Source: Coemansia sp. RSA 487
Taxonomy: Eukaryota; Kickxellomycota; Kickxellomycetes; Kickxellales; Kickxellaceae
Direction: 5' to 3'
Length of the DNA: 64,000 nucleotides
Assembly: GCA_027577595.1 (NCBI GenBank)
Contig: JANBRJ010000041.1
Location: forward strand, 1-64,000
The notes under the pieces were generated by a model that made no database searches, was not told where the DNA came from, and was given only the letters and a program-made list of their open reading frames with translations. The stretch's first letter is position 1. The number at the start of each line of letters is the position of its first letter. The position numbers and the translations under genes were made by a program. Of this stretch, positions 22,624 to 33,781 are shown piece after piece.

Positions 22624-23335
22624 CTTTTTCTTTATAATATCACCTTTGTTCCCTTCCATGGGTTCGGCTGTTGCTATGGAGTGAACAGTAAATGTAATTG
22701 CTCTTTTTCGTGTTGCATTAATGGAAGCTCTTGCAAATTCGATTTCTTGATGAATACTGTTTGTCAATCCAGGATTTACACAATAGGTCAATTCTGCTGC
22801 TGCGGTCAACGGAGGTGCTCACAAAACGTAAGTGACTAACAATTACTGTAGACATTTTTGCTTTTGTTGCTTCGGATTGCATGCATTGAATGTGTGTAAT
22901 GGATTCTCATGTGAGAGTGAAACAGCTCCAGAAAATGGCAAAATGATGGAATAATTTAAAAATGTATTTGTAAGCAATCTGCTTCCAAAACAAAATAAGC
23001 GCATATGTAGAGGTTTCTACTCTATCCACGTGCCGCAGTGGTTTCGTATTTTATTTTTTGCCTTGACACAGGGAAATAATTGCTTTTTTTAGCCAGATAC
23101 ATTGATATAGACATATCCCCGTTCATCTGCTACTCATAAATGCTGCGTATAACCATCCTGTTCGTCGTCAGATAAAGACAACCCTTTTCTATTTGACAAA
23201 TACAAAATTATATAAAAAAGAAACAAAACGGAACAGATCCAGCTTTTTTCTTTTACTAAATCCTGAAATAATAGTAAACAATTCAACTTTTTTTATTATT
23301 TCCTTCTCCTCGAAAACCACCAAGTACAAACGATC
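22624..23335. other. Intergenic region between tandem RING genes
   Basis: About 710 bp, AT-rich, with a T-rich stretch just before the next start. No gene or RNA recognised. Confidence 0.4.
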
Positions 23336-23956
23336 ATGATCTCAGCAATAGCAATCTCGGCAATCGCCCTAGTTGGGCTGGTCCTGCTGGGTGCCTTGCT
23401 AACAATGATCTTCCACGCGATACACCGGCGCGAACTCGGGCGGCACCGCATTGACCCACTGTACGTGCCACGCATCCAGTTCCAGCCAACCGAATCGCCA
23501 GACAAAACGGAACCCGTGTTTGCGGAACACGAGCTCTCGCTTCTGCGCCTCAAGGTACTTACAAAGGAAGAGCTTGAAGAGCTCATCCTAACAAGACTCG
23601 ACAGAGAGCGCCGTGTCCTATGCACATGCTCTTCAAGTATTGTCGAGATTGCTCCTCAGAACAACCTGTGTGAGTGCGAACTGCCTAGAAATTTCTTTAC
23701 CCCCGACTGTAGCATCTGTTTGAACGAGTTTTGTGCTGGCGACTCGGTGAGGATCTTGGATTGCGGCCACTACTTCCACAGAGACTGCGTTGATTCTTGG
23801 TTGACTAAACATAGCGCTAGTTGTCCTCTTTGCAAAACAGACATGATCACTGCGCTTGGTTTGCCGCCAAGAGCAGGCTCGGCAAATGTAAATAATCTGG
23901 CCGACACACAGCAGGAAATTACAATTCCACCGCCTGTCGTTATCACGGCGCAGTAA
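23336..23956 (+). CDS. Single-span RING-H2 protein, copy 4
   Basis: 206 residues. An N-terminal hydrophobic anchor (AIAISAIALVGLVLLGALLTMI) leads into a basic region. FAEHELSLLRLKVLTKEELEELI matches the pre-RING region of copy 3. RING-H2: CSIC, CGHYFHRDC, CPLC, at about residues 125-168. The C-terminus ITIPPPVVITAQ also echoes copy 3. An extra cysteine cluster (LCTCSSS and LCECEL) just before the finger is absent from the other copies and is unexplained; it might bind another zinc. Same strand as copy 3, consistent with tandem duplication. Confidence 0.9.
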   Translation: MISAIAISAIALVGLVLLGALLTMIFHAIHRRELGRHRIDPLYVPRIQFQPTESPDKTEPVFAEHELSLLRLKVLTKEELEELILTRLDRERRVLCTCSSSIVEIAPQNNLCECELPRNFFTPDCSICLNEFCAGDSVRILDCGHYFHRDCVDSWLTKHSASCPLCKTDMITALGLPPRAGSANVNNLADTQQEITIPPPVVITAQ

Positions 23957-24063
23957 GTACTTTTTTTGAATGAAAAATATTATAAAAAGTAACAGACTAG
24001 GATATACTTAATAATAAAAAATTAAAGGACACGCAAAGCAACCAAGATATAATCATCATTTAT

Positions 24064-25212
24064 TTACATCTCGGTTATCTGGGCAAAGGTAGCTGCATCC
24101 TTGACAGAACTATGGAGCGGAATCGCCCCCGTGTATCCAGGAAGACCACCTGAGCCCGTTGAATCCGGAGACAAGTATCTGTTGTCTTTGGCATCGACAT
24201 CCTTTCCTTTGCCCGCCGCAGGCGAGGAAGAAGGATCCATGTTGATACCAACGGTGGATCCGGCGCCGCCAAACGCGTTGATTGATCCGTTCGAGTAATC
24301 CTGGTTCACTGGCACGAACATCACCTTCGTATTGGCCGTCTTGGCCATCATTACAAGACTATCGAGCGTGCGGATCTGCATAGCTGCTGGCGTGTTCAGG
24401 ATCTCTGCAGCCTCGCGCATCAGCATCGCAGCATCAACCTCAGCTTTGGCCTGGATCACCTTGGCCTCGCCAATGCGTTTTTGCGTAGCTGCTGACGACA
24501 ACGAGTCTTGCAGCTCCCTGGATAAACTGACGTCCTTGATCAGAATCGACTCGACGCTGACGCCCCAATCCCTTGCGGGTCTATCAATGATATCGGTTAT
24601 CCCAGACGCAATAGTGTTGCGGTTCTCGATCAGATCCTGCAAATCACGACCACCAAGCACCGCACGAAGCGTGGTTTGTGTGCGTTCCACTAGCGCTTGG
24701 CTGACGTTCGATACGCCGTATGTTGCCAAGTACGGATCAGTGATGTGCCAGTAGAGAACAGCCTCGATGCCCACTGACACATTGTCCTTGGTGACGATAG
24801 GCAGTTGCACGATTGGTTGGATCTGGATCTTAGTGTCAATGCTTCTTATCGACTCTGACATTGGATTTATATATACCAGCCCGGGATCTGCTGTCTTGTA
24901 GTAGCGACCAAACCGCGAAACAAGGCCAATGCGTCCTTGGTCGACTTCCTTGAATGGGTTTGGACAGCAGAAGCAGCCGGGTATTTGTCCAAAGCACCCG
25001 AAGAAGTGGCCCAGCCCATTCATCATGCGCTCATAGAACGAATCGGCGCTAATCGGGTGGACTACTGCGAATTTGTGAGGATTGAACTCCGCTGGTGTAA
25101 GACTACCCTTGTGCGGTGCTTCTTGTGGAGCAGGCGGTGGCGCGTAGCTTGTGCTTGCTGCGCCAGCCTCCTGGTACTGGTGGAGTGTATCTTTAAGGTT
25201 GGAAGTGCTCAT
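24064..25212 (-). CDS. SPFH/Band-7 (stomatin-like) protein
   Basis: 382 residues from the ATG at 25210-25212. A short N-terminal hydrophobic/cysteine-rich segment (FFGCFGQIPGCFCCPNPF, residues about 70-88) is a probable membrane hairpin or palmitoylation site. It is followed by the Band-7 domain: VDQGRIGLVSRFGRY, PGLVYINPMSESI, VSVGIEAVLYWHITDPY, and the stomatin signature RTQTTLRAVLGGRDLQDLIENR. A helical segment with KVIQAKAEVDAAMLMREAAEIL is typical of stomatin oligomerisation. The C-terminal 80 residues are Gly/Ser/Pro-rich. Stomatins form ring-like scaffolds on membranes and tune channels and proteolysis. The cysteine-rich anchor favours plasma or endosomal membrane over mitochondria. 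Tail-to-tail with the RING copy 4 gene. Confidence 0.95.
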   Translation of the reverse strand: MSTSNLKDTLHQYQEAGAASTSYAPPPAPQEAPHKGSLTPAEFNPHKFAVVHPISADSFYERMMNGLGHFFGCFGQIPGCFCCPNPFKEVDQGRIGLVSRFGRYYKTADPGLVYINPMSESIRSIDTKIQIQPIVQLPIVTKDNVSVGIEAVLYWHITDPYLATYGVSNVSQALVERTQTTLRAVLGGRDLQDLIENRNTIASGITDIIDRPARDWGVSVESILIKDVSLSRELQDSLSSAATQKRIGEAKVIQAKAEVDAAMLMREAAEILNTPAAMQIRTLDSLVMMAKTANTKVMFVPVNQDYSNGSINAFGGAGSTVGINMDPSSSPAAGKGKDVDAKDNRYLSPDSTGSGGLPGYTGAIPLHSSVKDAATFAQITEM

Positions 25213-26050
25213 CACTGATTATGAAAAAATAGTATAGTTAAAAGTAGTTGTGAAAAAGTAGAGGGATGATTGATGTGAGAGACGGAAAGGAAGGGTGACG
25301 AGCGCCACCGCCTTTCTTGGCTGCTTTTATATACAAACATCAATTTCAGCAAGTCAAAGCACATTTATTGCAGTTGGATGCAGACCAAGACCGTCCAACC
25401 CAAAACAACCACAAAGGAGTGCACAAAAAATCAAACGCCTTTTTAAGAAGGGCGAGAAAACGCTTCCATTGGGTGTTCCTTGAATGTCGATCCCGAACCT
25501 GAAAATTCCACATGGAAACTGTGTTTGCAAAGTCTTGTCTGTTTTTTTACCAAACATGTCTACATGCGTTGTGCGTCGCAGTTTCGTGGGAAATAAAGGG
25601 GGAATATACATACTGCGGCGGCTTTGCTTCTGAATCCAAATCGTGGATATCCGAAACAGTGCTTGATCACGCTTATTGGGCTACAATGACATCATAGAAA
25701 AAGGGCCAAGACCCAAGCTCAAAGCCGCTGCGTTGTATACAGCCAAATATTGGTTTATATTCGTGGTTTTCAATATAGCTGAGCGAACCAAAACAACAAC
25801 AAAAAAGACACTAGCCAGCTTGTCTAAGCCAAAATAAGCCCATGACGCTTTTGGTGGTCCCATGGGATATTTTATTGTTTTGAAATGATGGTATATGTAA
25901 TTTGTATTGAATGATTAAATTTAAGGAAAGATATAGACATAAGGCAGACAGGGCTAGATATTGCTCACACCTTTGCTAACATTTAGACAGAAAAACATCC
26001 TTCCTTCTTGGTACTGCTTTGCAGCAACCCAATCAAAACAAAATTGTCCT
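25213..26050. other. Intergenic region
   Basis: About 840 bp. Short ORFs on both strands have no features. Holds the promoter of the SPFH gene and the 3' flank of the secreted-protein gene. Confidence 0.4.
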
Positions 26051-26530
26051 TTAGTTTATGACTGGCGGTGCAGGGATTGTTGGCAAGTTCGAGAAGTCGT
26101 CATTGCTAGTGTTAGGCACGCCCGTGTCCACAGGAGTGGTGGTGGCTTCGTAACCAGTGGATGTGGTGGCTTCGTAACCAGTGGATGTGGTCGCCTCGTA
26201 ACCAGTGGATGTGGTCGCCTCGTAACCAGTGGATGTGGTCGCCTCGTAGCCAGTGGTAGTCGCCTCGTAGCCAGTGGTAGTCGCCTCGTAGCCAGTGGTG
26301 GTCGCCTCGTAGCCAGTGGTAGTCGCCTCGTAGCCAGTGGATGTGGTCTCGTACACAGGTGCGCTAGATGTCACATAGCCAGTTGTCGTAGGATAGACAT
26401 CGCTGGTAGTGTAGGGTGGAGGAGTATACGTGTAAGGGGGAGGAACATACGTATAAGTAGGCGGTCTGGGAATACACTTGTGTGCACTAACAACGGCAAC
26501 AATGGCAGCAATAACAATAGTAGTTTTCAT
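26051..26530 (-). CDS. Small secreted repeat protein with KCIPRPP motif, member 1
   Basis: 159 residues. Signal peptide MKTTIVIAAIVAVVSA, then HKCIPRPP at the new N-terminus, a Tyr/Pro segment (TYVPPPYTYTPPPY), and about nine copies of a TGYEATT or TGYEATTS repeat. The end is DDFSNLPTIPAPPVIN. After the signal peptide there is a single cysteine. No GPI-anchor signal is visible. The signal peptide, KCIPRPP and C-terminal LPTIPAPPV are shared with the protein at 35302-35673, so this is a family with fixed ends and a variable repeat centre. Thr-rich repeats suggest an O-mannosylated cell-wall or matrix protein. A TATATAAA-like box lies about 30 bp upstream of the ATG (26558-26568). Function unknown. 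Confidence 0.85.
   Translation of the reverse strand: MKTTIVIAAIVAVVSAHKCIPRPPTYTYVPPPYTYTPPPYTTSDVYPTTTGYVTSSAPVYETTSTGYEATTTGYEATTTGYEATTTGYEATTTGYEATTSTGYEATTSTGYEATTSTGYEATTSTGYEATTTPVDTGVPNTSNDDFSNLPTIPAPPVIN
26140..26345 (-). repeat. Coding minisatellite of 21- and 24-bp units
   Basis: Two unit types lie in separate blocks. Toward the C-terminus are 24-bp units (TGYEATTS); toward the N-terminus are 21-bp units (TGYEATT). Nucleotide identity between adjacent units of the same type is nearly complete, so the expansion looks recent. Confidence 0.9.
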
Positions 26531-27416
26531 TGTAGAACAGCTAAAAAAGGATATGGATATTTATATAAAAAAGCAGAAATTTGTCCAAAGAACTAGGGTG
26601 ATAAAAAAGGAACCAAAACAGGAACAGAATCCAGCTACAAAAAAGTTCGATAAGAAGAAGGCTCTAATGCTGACAATTTGGAAGAACAAGGCGCCCACCG
26701 TTCCTTTTTATACGTATTCCAAAGCAAAACCAAAAACCCACTTTTCTTGGGCTGCGTTTTTTCCCATTTGCATCCAACAAAATCTATCTTTAGAGGCGGA
26801 CACCCCACCCTAGTACTCGGTTGAAAAATTGTGTCCGCAATGTAAGGGATGTTTGATATTTTTAGCAACAGGCACATCGTGACAGACAACTATTGCACAG
26901 ATACAATCAGTTATTAAACATGCCGAAAAAGCATTATCCGCACACTTGCACAACCATGACAAATTGTATGTCGAAATGCAAAATTTGTTAAACACTTTAT
27001 ATTCCATCTACAGTGTATTTTTGGAACTTTTTCGTCTCTTGTCTGCAGAGAAGCGGAAAAAGGATGGCAAGATACGAACGGATAAAGATAGAAACGGTGA
27101 CTTTAGTGGGTACAACTTTGCGTTTCTCAGGCTTCACCCATTCATTCTCACTTTTTTCTACACACCACACTGGCGAAGGATAGCATAAAGAGCTTGACAA
27201 TATATATTTTTAGATCACACATCAGATGGCATTTGTGTGCAGCTAATTTTGTCACTGCATTGCATCATGACACCAATTTTCCTGCGCAACCCTCCTCCAC
27301 ACACAGCATATGCACTTTAATTAGAATGGATCCAATCTCTATTGTGCTTGAAAAGTACGTGCCGAATGACAGGACCTAGTCAGTGGCTTTTTCTCTGCTG
27401 TCTTTTTAAAAAAAAC
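26531..27416. other. Intergenic region
   Basis: Promoter side of the secreted-protein gene and 3' flank of the augmin gene. AT-rich; short ORFs only. No RNA gene seen. Confidence 0.4.
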
Positions 27417-29873
27417 TCAGTAGTACTGGCAGAACAGCGCGGCGTAATCCGAAGCCGCAGCCTTTTTTGGCTCCTCTGAAAGCTACATATTTGGAACGAA
27501 AAGACAAACGGAACAGATCATTTCCTTAATTAGTTCGAAACAAGATAAAAGAAACAGGCATTGTGCCGCAGCCACCAATTATTAGTAAAATTCCATCTCA
27601 TGGGGCTTTTCGACAGTCAGCAACCCCGTATTTAAAAATAGAACAACGCAAGCGCACAAATTTATTGTTGCAAAAATCTTGCTTTTTTCCCTGATTAATG
27701 AGGAAACCAAACTTACCATTGCGGCTCTGGTTACACGCTTGCGCAGAACCCCTGCCTGGGACTTTAGATCACCAAGTATGTCCCTAACACTCTACAAACA
27801 CTGACAACAACCCGATATAAGCAGAATTCGCAAAAAGATATAAATAAATCTTGTCTATCGAAATGCAGTGTAGTGGCGTTCGTTTGGCAAAAAACCCTCT
27901 GCGTTTGGTTCAATATACTTACCACTGGAAGAACATCAACAGCTTCGGTGCCTGAATACTGATCGCCGCCGTGCAGCGCTGCGAAAAGATCCGAATGCGA
28001 ACAATACCTAAAAAATGACGAAACGAATACATATGCAATGTACCAAAATAGAAGCAAGTGAGTAAAACAAGCACGCAATTCAAAAACATTTCTCAATGCC
28101 CACAAAAAATTCAACTTACACTTGCCGCTCAACACTCGCCATTGCCTTTGCCTCTGTCTGTAAGGCAAGTATCGCTGCGTCAACCAATTCCTTTTGTGTT
28201 TTGGCATCAGCAAGTAGCGATTCCCAGCTTGTAAATACACCATGTCTGAGCCACGAAGGCTGCTGCTCACGTACATCGGCGCCGGTATTGCTGGAGCCAT
28301 CATCTGCTACAATCGAACCCAGACTTTGCAGCGACTCTTTGACTTTCTGCTCATCGCGTCCGGCATCTTTTACAGTGCACCCAGACAAATCGTTTGCCAC
28401 GCTCATGACACTGCTGGACACAGTTAGCAGTCGCTTTAATGCAAGCGCCAGTGTGTCATCAGCATGAATGACCTGACCATTGCTCGCCTTGCTGGATATG
28501 TCCTGCAGTGCGTGTTTCTGCTGTTCCAACTCTGCGTTGTCACGCTCTAGCTTTCCCGCCGCCATCGACCATACCCCCACCCAGCTCCCAACAATATCCT
28601 TTTCATCGTGTAGAGACTCCTGAATTGCACTCATCGCCTTCTCGATAGGAGCCAGCCTGCTCTCCGCCGCCTTAAGCGCAGTGGCCACTTGCCGCGACTG
28701 CGCATGGACAAACTCGTTGTGCTGTTCGTTAAGATCAGCAAGCTTTTGGTCGATATCCGGCAGCATCAGCGATGCAGCATCTGGCAGAATAGAAGTTGCA
28801 ATTCCAGCAACATACTCATCAAGCAAGCAATCAACAAACCCACTGCTTGCCTCGCGCGCCGAGAGCCCCGAACCAGCTCCTGCAGCAGAGATCTCGCGAC
28901 ACTGCCGAGAAAGGATCTCAATATCATTGGAGTTTTTTGACCGGCGATCAACCTCTTCGTCAAGCGATTCAACAAGCTTTTCCAGCACCTGCAGCCCCAC
29001 CTTTTTCTTCACCATGCCAGAAACTCTTGTGCCTATTCGTTTATGCTCGTCAGCAGAAAGATGCAAGAGCCCCGATGCCGTCGTGGTGCCAAAGGGGCGA
29101 AACTCTTTCCATGGAGACGGAAGCTCGTCAGCGTTCTGAATCTGTTTCTCGATATCATGGGCTATCGCTTCCAGGTTGTTGATAACGCCGCTACTCAAAC
29201 GGTCAATTTCCTGTGGACATTGGTAGAAATATAGTTTTGCATCCCCAGAGCTTCGATCCACGCCAAGTTTTTCGACCAGAGCATTTGCAGCCAGCGCTGC
29301 TTCTTCTAGTGTGCCTACATATAACGACGAAAGCCTAGCTACCTCAGAGTCTGACGATCTGGCCTCCTTTATCAAAGCCTCTTCCTCGGCCAACAGATCC
29401 GATACCTCGCGCGTCATCTGGTCAACCCTGCTATTCAGTAGCGTCACCTGGCCACGCACCATGCTTTCGTGTGTTTCCAAGTACTCGAGTTCCTTTTGAA
29501 GCTTGGTCTTTTGTATCTCCAAATCAAAAGCCGTGGCAGCTGCACTGTGCTTGTCCTCGTCATCGCCACTGTGTTTTAAACTGCTCTTTGTCCCTGAGTT
29601 GTTTGTAGTGCCTTTGTAGTCTGTTCTGTCAAGGTACGCTTGCAGCTCGAGCTCATCAGCTGTCAGCCCGTTGTTTGCAGCATCGGTGTTTTCGACTAGC
29701 CAGCGGAGAAAGCCTGTGGTGTCTGCAGAGTCGTGGAACGCCCAAGAGATACTAGACGCATCGAGCTTACTATTGTGCTGTTTAGCTTTGAAGGAAGGGT
29801 TCAGAAGCCCTAGCGTATCTGCCAGCGTAAGAAGCCTCTGTGCAGACTGATCTGCTGTTAATTCAGTCTTCAT
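27417..29873 (-). CDS. HAUS3-like augmin complex subunit (four exons)
   Basis: Predicted exons are 29873-28120, 28007-27923, 27791-27717 and 27482-27417, giving about 659 residues (human HAUS3 is about 600). All three donors are GTAAGT and the acceptors are TAG; the joined frame stays open to TGA at 27417-27419. The last acceptors were chosen to keep the frame, so the small exons are less certain than exon 1. The N-terminus carries the HAUS3 pattern SSISWAFHDSADTTGFLRWLVENTD followed by LTADELELQAYL. The rest is mostly predicted coiled coil (KTKLQKELEYLETHESMVRGQ and similar). Augmin binds existing spindle microtubules and recruits gamma-tubulin to branch new ones. Many fungi, including budding and fission yeast, lack it. 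Confidence 0.85.
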
Positions 29874-30132
29874 TTGTTGTGTAATTTAAAAAGTTGACGA
29901 AATAATAAACAAATAGAGCAAAGCAAAGAAAAAAAGTAAATAAACATGAAAAGGCCGCAATTGAACGCTATAGGTGATCAATTTAATCAACAGCCTATTG
30001 CTTTCAGCTGCTACAAGAAAAAGGGTGCCTAACAAACTGTCAATCGCTTTGACATTCATGGAAATATTCAGCCAATGATGTCGCCATAGTGCACATATAT
30101 GCCATAGCACTCCGAACCAATGCTGTGCTGAT

Positions 30133-31847
30133 TTAGAATGGCTCCTGAATCAAGATATTTTTGCGTGCTTTTTCTAGGGACATTAGTATTTCGACCTTCT
30201 TTTGGACCATGTGGCAAAGTTCCTCAGGAAGGTCGCTAAGCGGGGACACAGCAAATGCTCATTCAGCCCACCAATCCTGCTGCTATGGTGCCACAATCGA
30301 CGTTGACGGGTGGTGTATGCCTGGGTGAACAAAATAGAAAAGCAGCATTTTTACACGCCCAGGCTTGGACGAATCGTCTAGATTTACTGCTGGTATGGAA
30401 TATTTGTAAAAGTCAGGAAAACCTACAACGCGACCATTCCTAATTTTGGTGCTACCAGCAGGTTGGCCATAGCCATATCCTTTACCAATATCTGTGTTTT
30501 CGCCATAAACGTGCGAGAACTCTTTATCCAATATGTTGGTGGTTAGATGCACGCCTTCATACTCTCAAAGATGATCTCGGAATTCAATGTCCGAAATAGC
30601 CACATTCTCCACATCATAGAACCATATTGCCGTGGCCACTATTTTGTCAATGGCGATACCTGAATTTTGCCATCTAATCGAGGCGGGCTTTGGATTTTCG
30701 AGTGTCAAACCAATGTTTTTCATCCCAATGACGACTTGTGGGTCTTTCCCGAAAAGACTGTATGGTATTAGTGGACGTTCTGGCTTAACAAACTCAGTAG
30801 GTACTAGCTCTGTGTAGATGACCCCCTCTTCCCAGTCATCCCAAGCTGCATCCCAGGAATCATTATTGGTGTATGAATCAACTTTACCCCAAGTGTCATC
30901 TTGTGGATGTGGCACAGTAAACCCGACACATTTATTACAATCCACCAGTACTCGCACATCAGCTGGATGCACCAGATCTGTTAGCACCTGCTCGACCAAC
31001 GATATAATGTTTTAAAGGGTCTTGGATAGTGCTGCGTAAAAATCCGAATGTCTGGCTGGATGCAGGTTATTAATGCACGACTTTATGTCAACCGATCCAT
31101 CTGCATTGACCCGAATATCGGTTGGCAGTCAGCAGGAAATTAATTTTCCATAGATCCAAGTATATTCCGTATGCAAATCAACCCCAATATCGATACCTTT
31201 GTTCAAGTCGGTCATAGGCTTGGCCCATGCCTCAATATCCTAGTCTGTTTCCAAAAACATTGGCCTTGAGTGCAGCAGCTGGTAATCCAATTGGAGCTAG
31301 GAGAAGATGCGACAGCTCATGGTCAAGCGGGTAGAGCAGTGGGGCTATGAGCATCAAAACAGCGTTGTCTTTGAGTTCTTTGTCTCGTATAGGATGTGCT
31401 TCCATAATAGCAGCATGACACCTGACCTTAACTGTTAGGTTGTCACCAGTTGGAATGTCCTTCGTCCACACCATATCCACGCCTCCCAGAGCCATATTTC
31501 CTTGGCAGTGCCCATGGATAGGCTTGTAATATTTGAGCTCGGCAATGATATACTTCATGTCCTCTGGTGTCGCTCCAGTTTTATCCGCAGCCATTTCTGC
31601 CCAATTTTGGTGCTCATCTATCTATGTTATTGATCAGATCTTCCCAGTTCGGGTTCTTGCGGATTTCTGTGCTCACATTAATAATGCGTCTTTCAACAAG
31701 CGATTTCAGCGGCGCCCTAAATGAAAAGGGCACCAGCTCCAGGCCGTATTTCTTCAGAAGTAAATCTAGTAGTGGCATTGAACTTTGCGACTGAAACGGG
31801 TGTAAATTGGTGTTTAAAAATAAAAGCAAGCAATAATGAGAAAACAA
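30133..31847 (-). pseudogene. DUF4246-domain protein pseudogene
   Basis: Fragments in order on the minus strand match fungal DUF4246 proteins: MPLLDLLLKKYGLELVPF and RRIINVSTEIRKNPNWEDLIN (31847-31614), MKYIIAELKYY (31594 onward), VIGMKNIGLTLENPKPASIRW and IVATAIWFYDVENVAISDIEFR (30999-30565), GRVVGFPDFYKYSIPAVNLDDSSKPGR (30552-30283), then QQDWWAE and MVQKKVEILMSLEKARKNI to a TAA at 30133-30135. The near-full family length of about 570 codons is still there. Breaks seen: frame changes near 31600 and between about 31230 and 31000, and in-frame stops TGA 30565-30567, TAG at about 30283 and TGA at about 30256. DUF4246 proteins are of unknown biochemical role. This copy lies between the augmin gene and a Tc1 relic. 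Confidence 0.8.
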
Positions 31848-31929
31848 GGAAAGCGGAAACAGTCTTCTTCACTTGTTTATGAACCCTGTTAGAAATCTCT
31901 AGATTCGTCTAGATTCCGCAGCAACACGA

Positions 31930-33345
31930 AAACAGTGGTGGTTTTGGAGAAACGATTTGCAAAACAGATGTTTTGAAATTGGGTTTATCCAAAATAATAC
32001 AGAGGTGAGCCAATGTTTTTTTACTATGTAATCTTTAATATTTTGAGCAATTTTCCTAAAACAACTATTGCAACTTTCTTCCCTTATTGTTTGTCTAGGT
32101 TGCTGTAAACTATATAAACCATGACTTGTCCATTATCTATTAGAAAGCAAGTTATTGAGAGGAGGAATCAAGATCTCTCTCCTCGTGTAATAGCTGAACA
32201 TTTAGGCTAGCTTGTGCGAGTTGTGCAAGCCTTGATCAAGAATTTCGATGAATTTGAGACAATAGCGCCCAAGCCAAGGCGCGGCAGAAAGCCAGGGATC
32301 AACAAACGTACAAGATGACGGATGGTGAATGCAGCGATGAGGGATCTGCTAATAACAAACAAACAGATCATAATAGATTTAAATTTCAATATTTGTCACC
32401 AGTATGTTGGAACGATCTTGAAAAAGAAAGGCATCGTTTTTATGGTAGCAAGGAAAACGCCATTTATTACCAATAAACAGGCAAAGGATATATTCACTGA
32501 CGAAAGTACGTTCCAGCTCAACCTGGGTCAGTCAAGAATTCTTGTAAAGCAATCTAAAAACATTAAGCTTGATAGACATAATGCGGTTGATGACTTCAAA
32601 CCAGATGGTCATTCTCTTGACATGTAGGGTAGTATCTTTTACAACAGGCACACTGACTTTGTTGTCTTTAGAGAAAAGTTAGTAACTAGCAAGGTATTAA
32701 AGGAAAAAGTATATAAGCACCAACTGGTGTATTCTACGAAAAACAACAACCTCCCAAAACTCGTCGAAGACAACGCTTGTATACACATCAAATGCTTCCG
32801 AAGAATGTCATCAGTCGCAACATATTAAAAAATCAACATGGCCAGCGAACTCTCCCGACCTCAACCCGATTGAAATTTTGTGGGGAATATTGAAGCGTAG
32901 GTTTTCCAAGCAATTAACAAAATACTCGACACGCAATGACAAGGAAACACTTTTTTTTGCAAACTCTGGAATAGCATCGATATAAAGAATATCAACAAGC
33001 TAATCAAAGGCATGCCCAAGTACATGAATATGGCCATTGAAAAGAAAGGCTGAACAGAAAAAAAACATGGGCTACCCACTGTACTATTATAGCTCATATG
33101 GAAGCTCACCAATATTTCTAGCCAGTACACCATCCACCACCAGATGCTAGCTCAGTAGCTGTGTGCTGTAGACGTTGCTTTGGGCTTTTTATCGCTTTTC
33201 TTGGTATTTGAATTTACACAATGTCGTTTGCGCTGTTTCCCATTGTTTGCAACTACGCTGCTTGCTGTGTTTTCGCTGAGCCACAATCAAAAACAACATT
33301 TGCAACGCTTACACGCCAATTGACTACTTTATAATTTAGCAGCCA
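31930..33345 (+). mobile_element. Tc1-like transposon relic
   Basis: The transposase remnant reads from an ATG at 32121. The HTH region (IRKQVIERRNQDLSPRVIAEHLG) is followed by a GRPR-like RRGRKPG motif and a DESTF motif (first catalytic Asp, about 32500). After a decayed stretch, SPDLNPIEILWGILKRRF (about 32855-32900) provides the Glu. In-frame stops are TAG 32208-32210 and TGA 32316-32318, with further frame changes after 32630. The 3' flank (33240-33331) matches a sequence at 43.6 kb and ends in AATTGACTACTTT, a probable terminal repeat. A weakly similar stretch at 31930-31985 may be the other end. Confidence 0.75.
33240..33335. repeat. Dispersed repeat, probable Tc1-like terminal sequence, copy 1
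   Basis: Shares a series of blocks with 43584-43680: GTTTGCAAC, TTTTCGCT, ACCACAA-like, AACATTTGCA, CTTACACG and AATTGACTACTTT, in the same order and spacing. It lies downstream of the Tc1 transposase relic, where its end should be. Confidence 0.65.
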
Positions 33346-33574
33346 CAGCAAAGAGGTTAAAACCATGTTTTGTCAGATATTCATCGTGCAACATAGTTTT
33401 ATATATTTGTACTACATGCATGCGAAAGTGAATAATTTCATAATGTAAAGCACAAACTTAACATGATATATGTATCTAGTTTTTATTCGTGGTGTTTTCT
33501 TATAAAGAATAACTATTCAATATAGAAACTTCTGTTGGGCATATTTACTGATAATGGCGTGTGCTGCTTATTTA

Positions 33575-33781
33575 TCAATTGTCACCTAGTGCTGAATCGC
33601 GGTTGCTTCGCTGCTGTTGTTGTATGTATGCATTCACCTCTCCTGGATTGAACTCTCGAGCACGTCTGCGGGATTCATCAGTACGCCCAGTATCTTGTGT
33701 ATTCCTGCTATCCTGGATAGTTTGGCTTTCCCGCCGTTTCTTGGCCTCTTCATTTGCCCTTGCGTCTTGTGAGCTGCTCAT
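33575..33781 (-). CDS. Small basic hypothetical protein
   Basis: 68 residues, hydrophilic (SSSQDARANEEAKKRRESQ, then RRRAREFNPGEVNAYIQQQQ). I chose the ATG at 33779-33781 because a TATATAAA box at about 33903-33911 would put the transcription start downstream of the earlier in-frame ATG at 33892. Composition looks coding, but no domain is recognised; it could be spurious. Confidence 0.4.
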   Translation of the reverse strand: MSSSQDARANEEAKKRRESQTIQDSRNTQDTGRTDESRRRAREFNPGEVNAYIQQQQRSNRDSALGDN

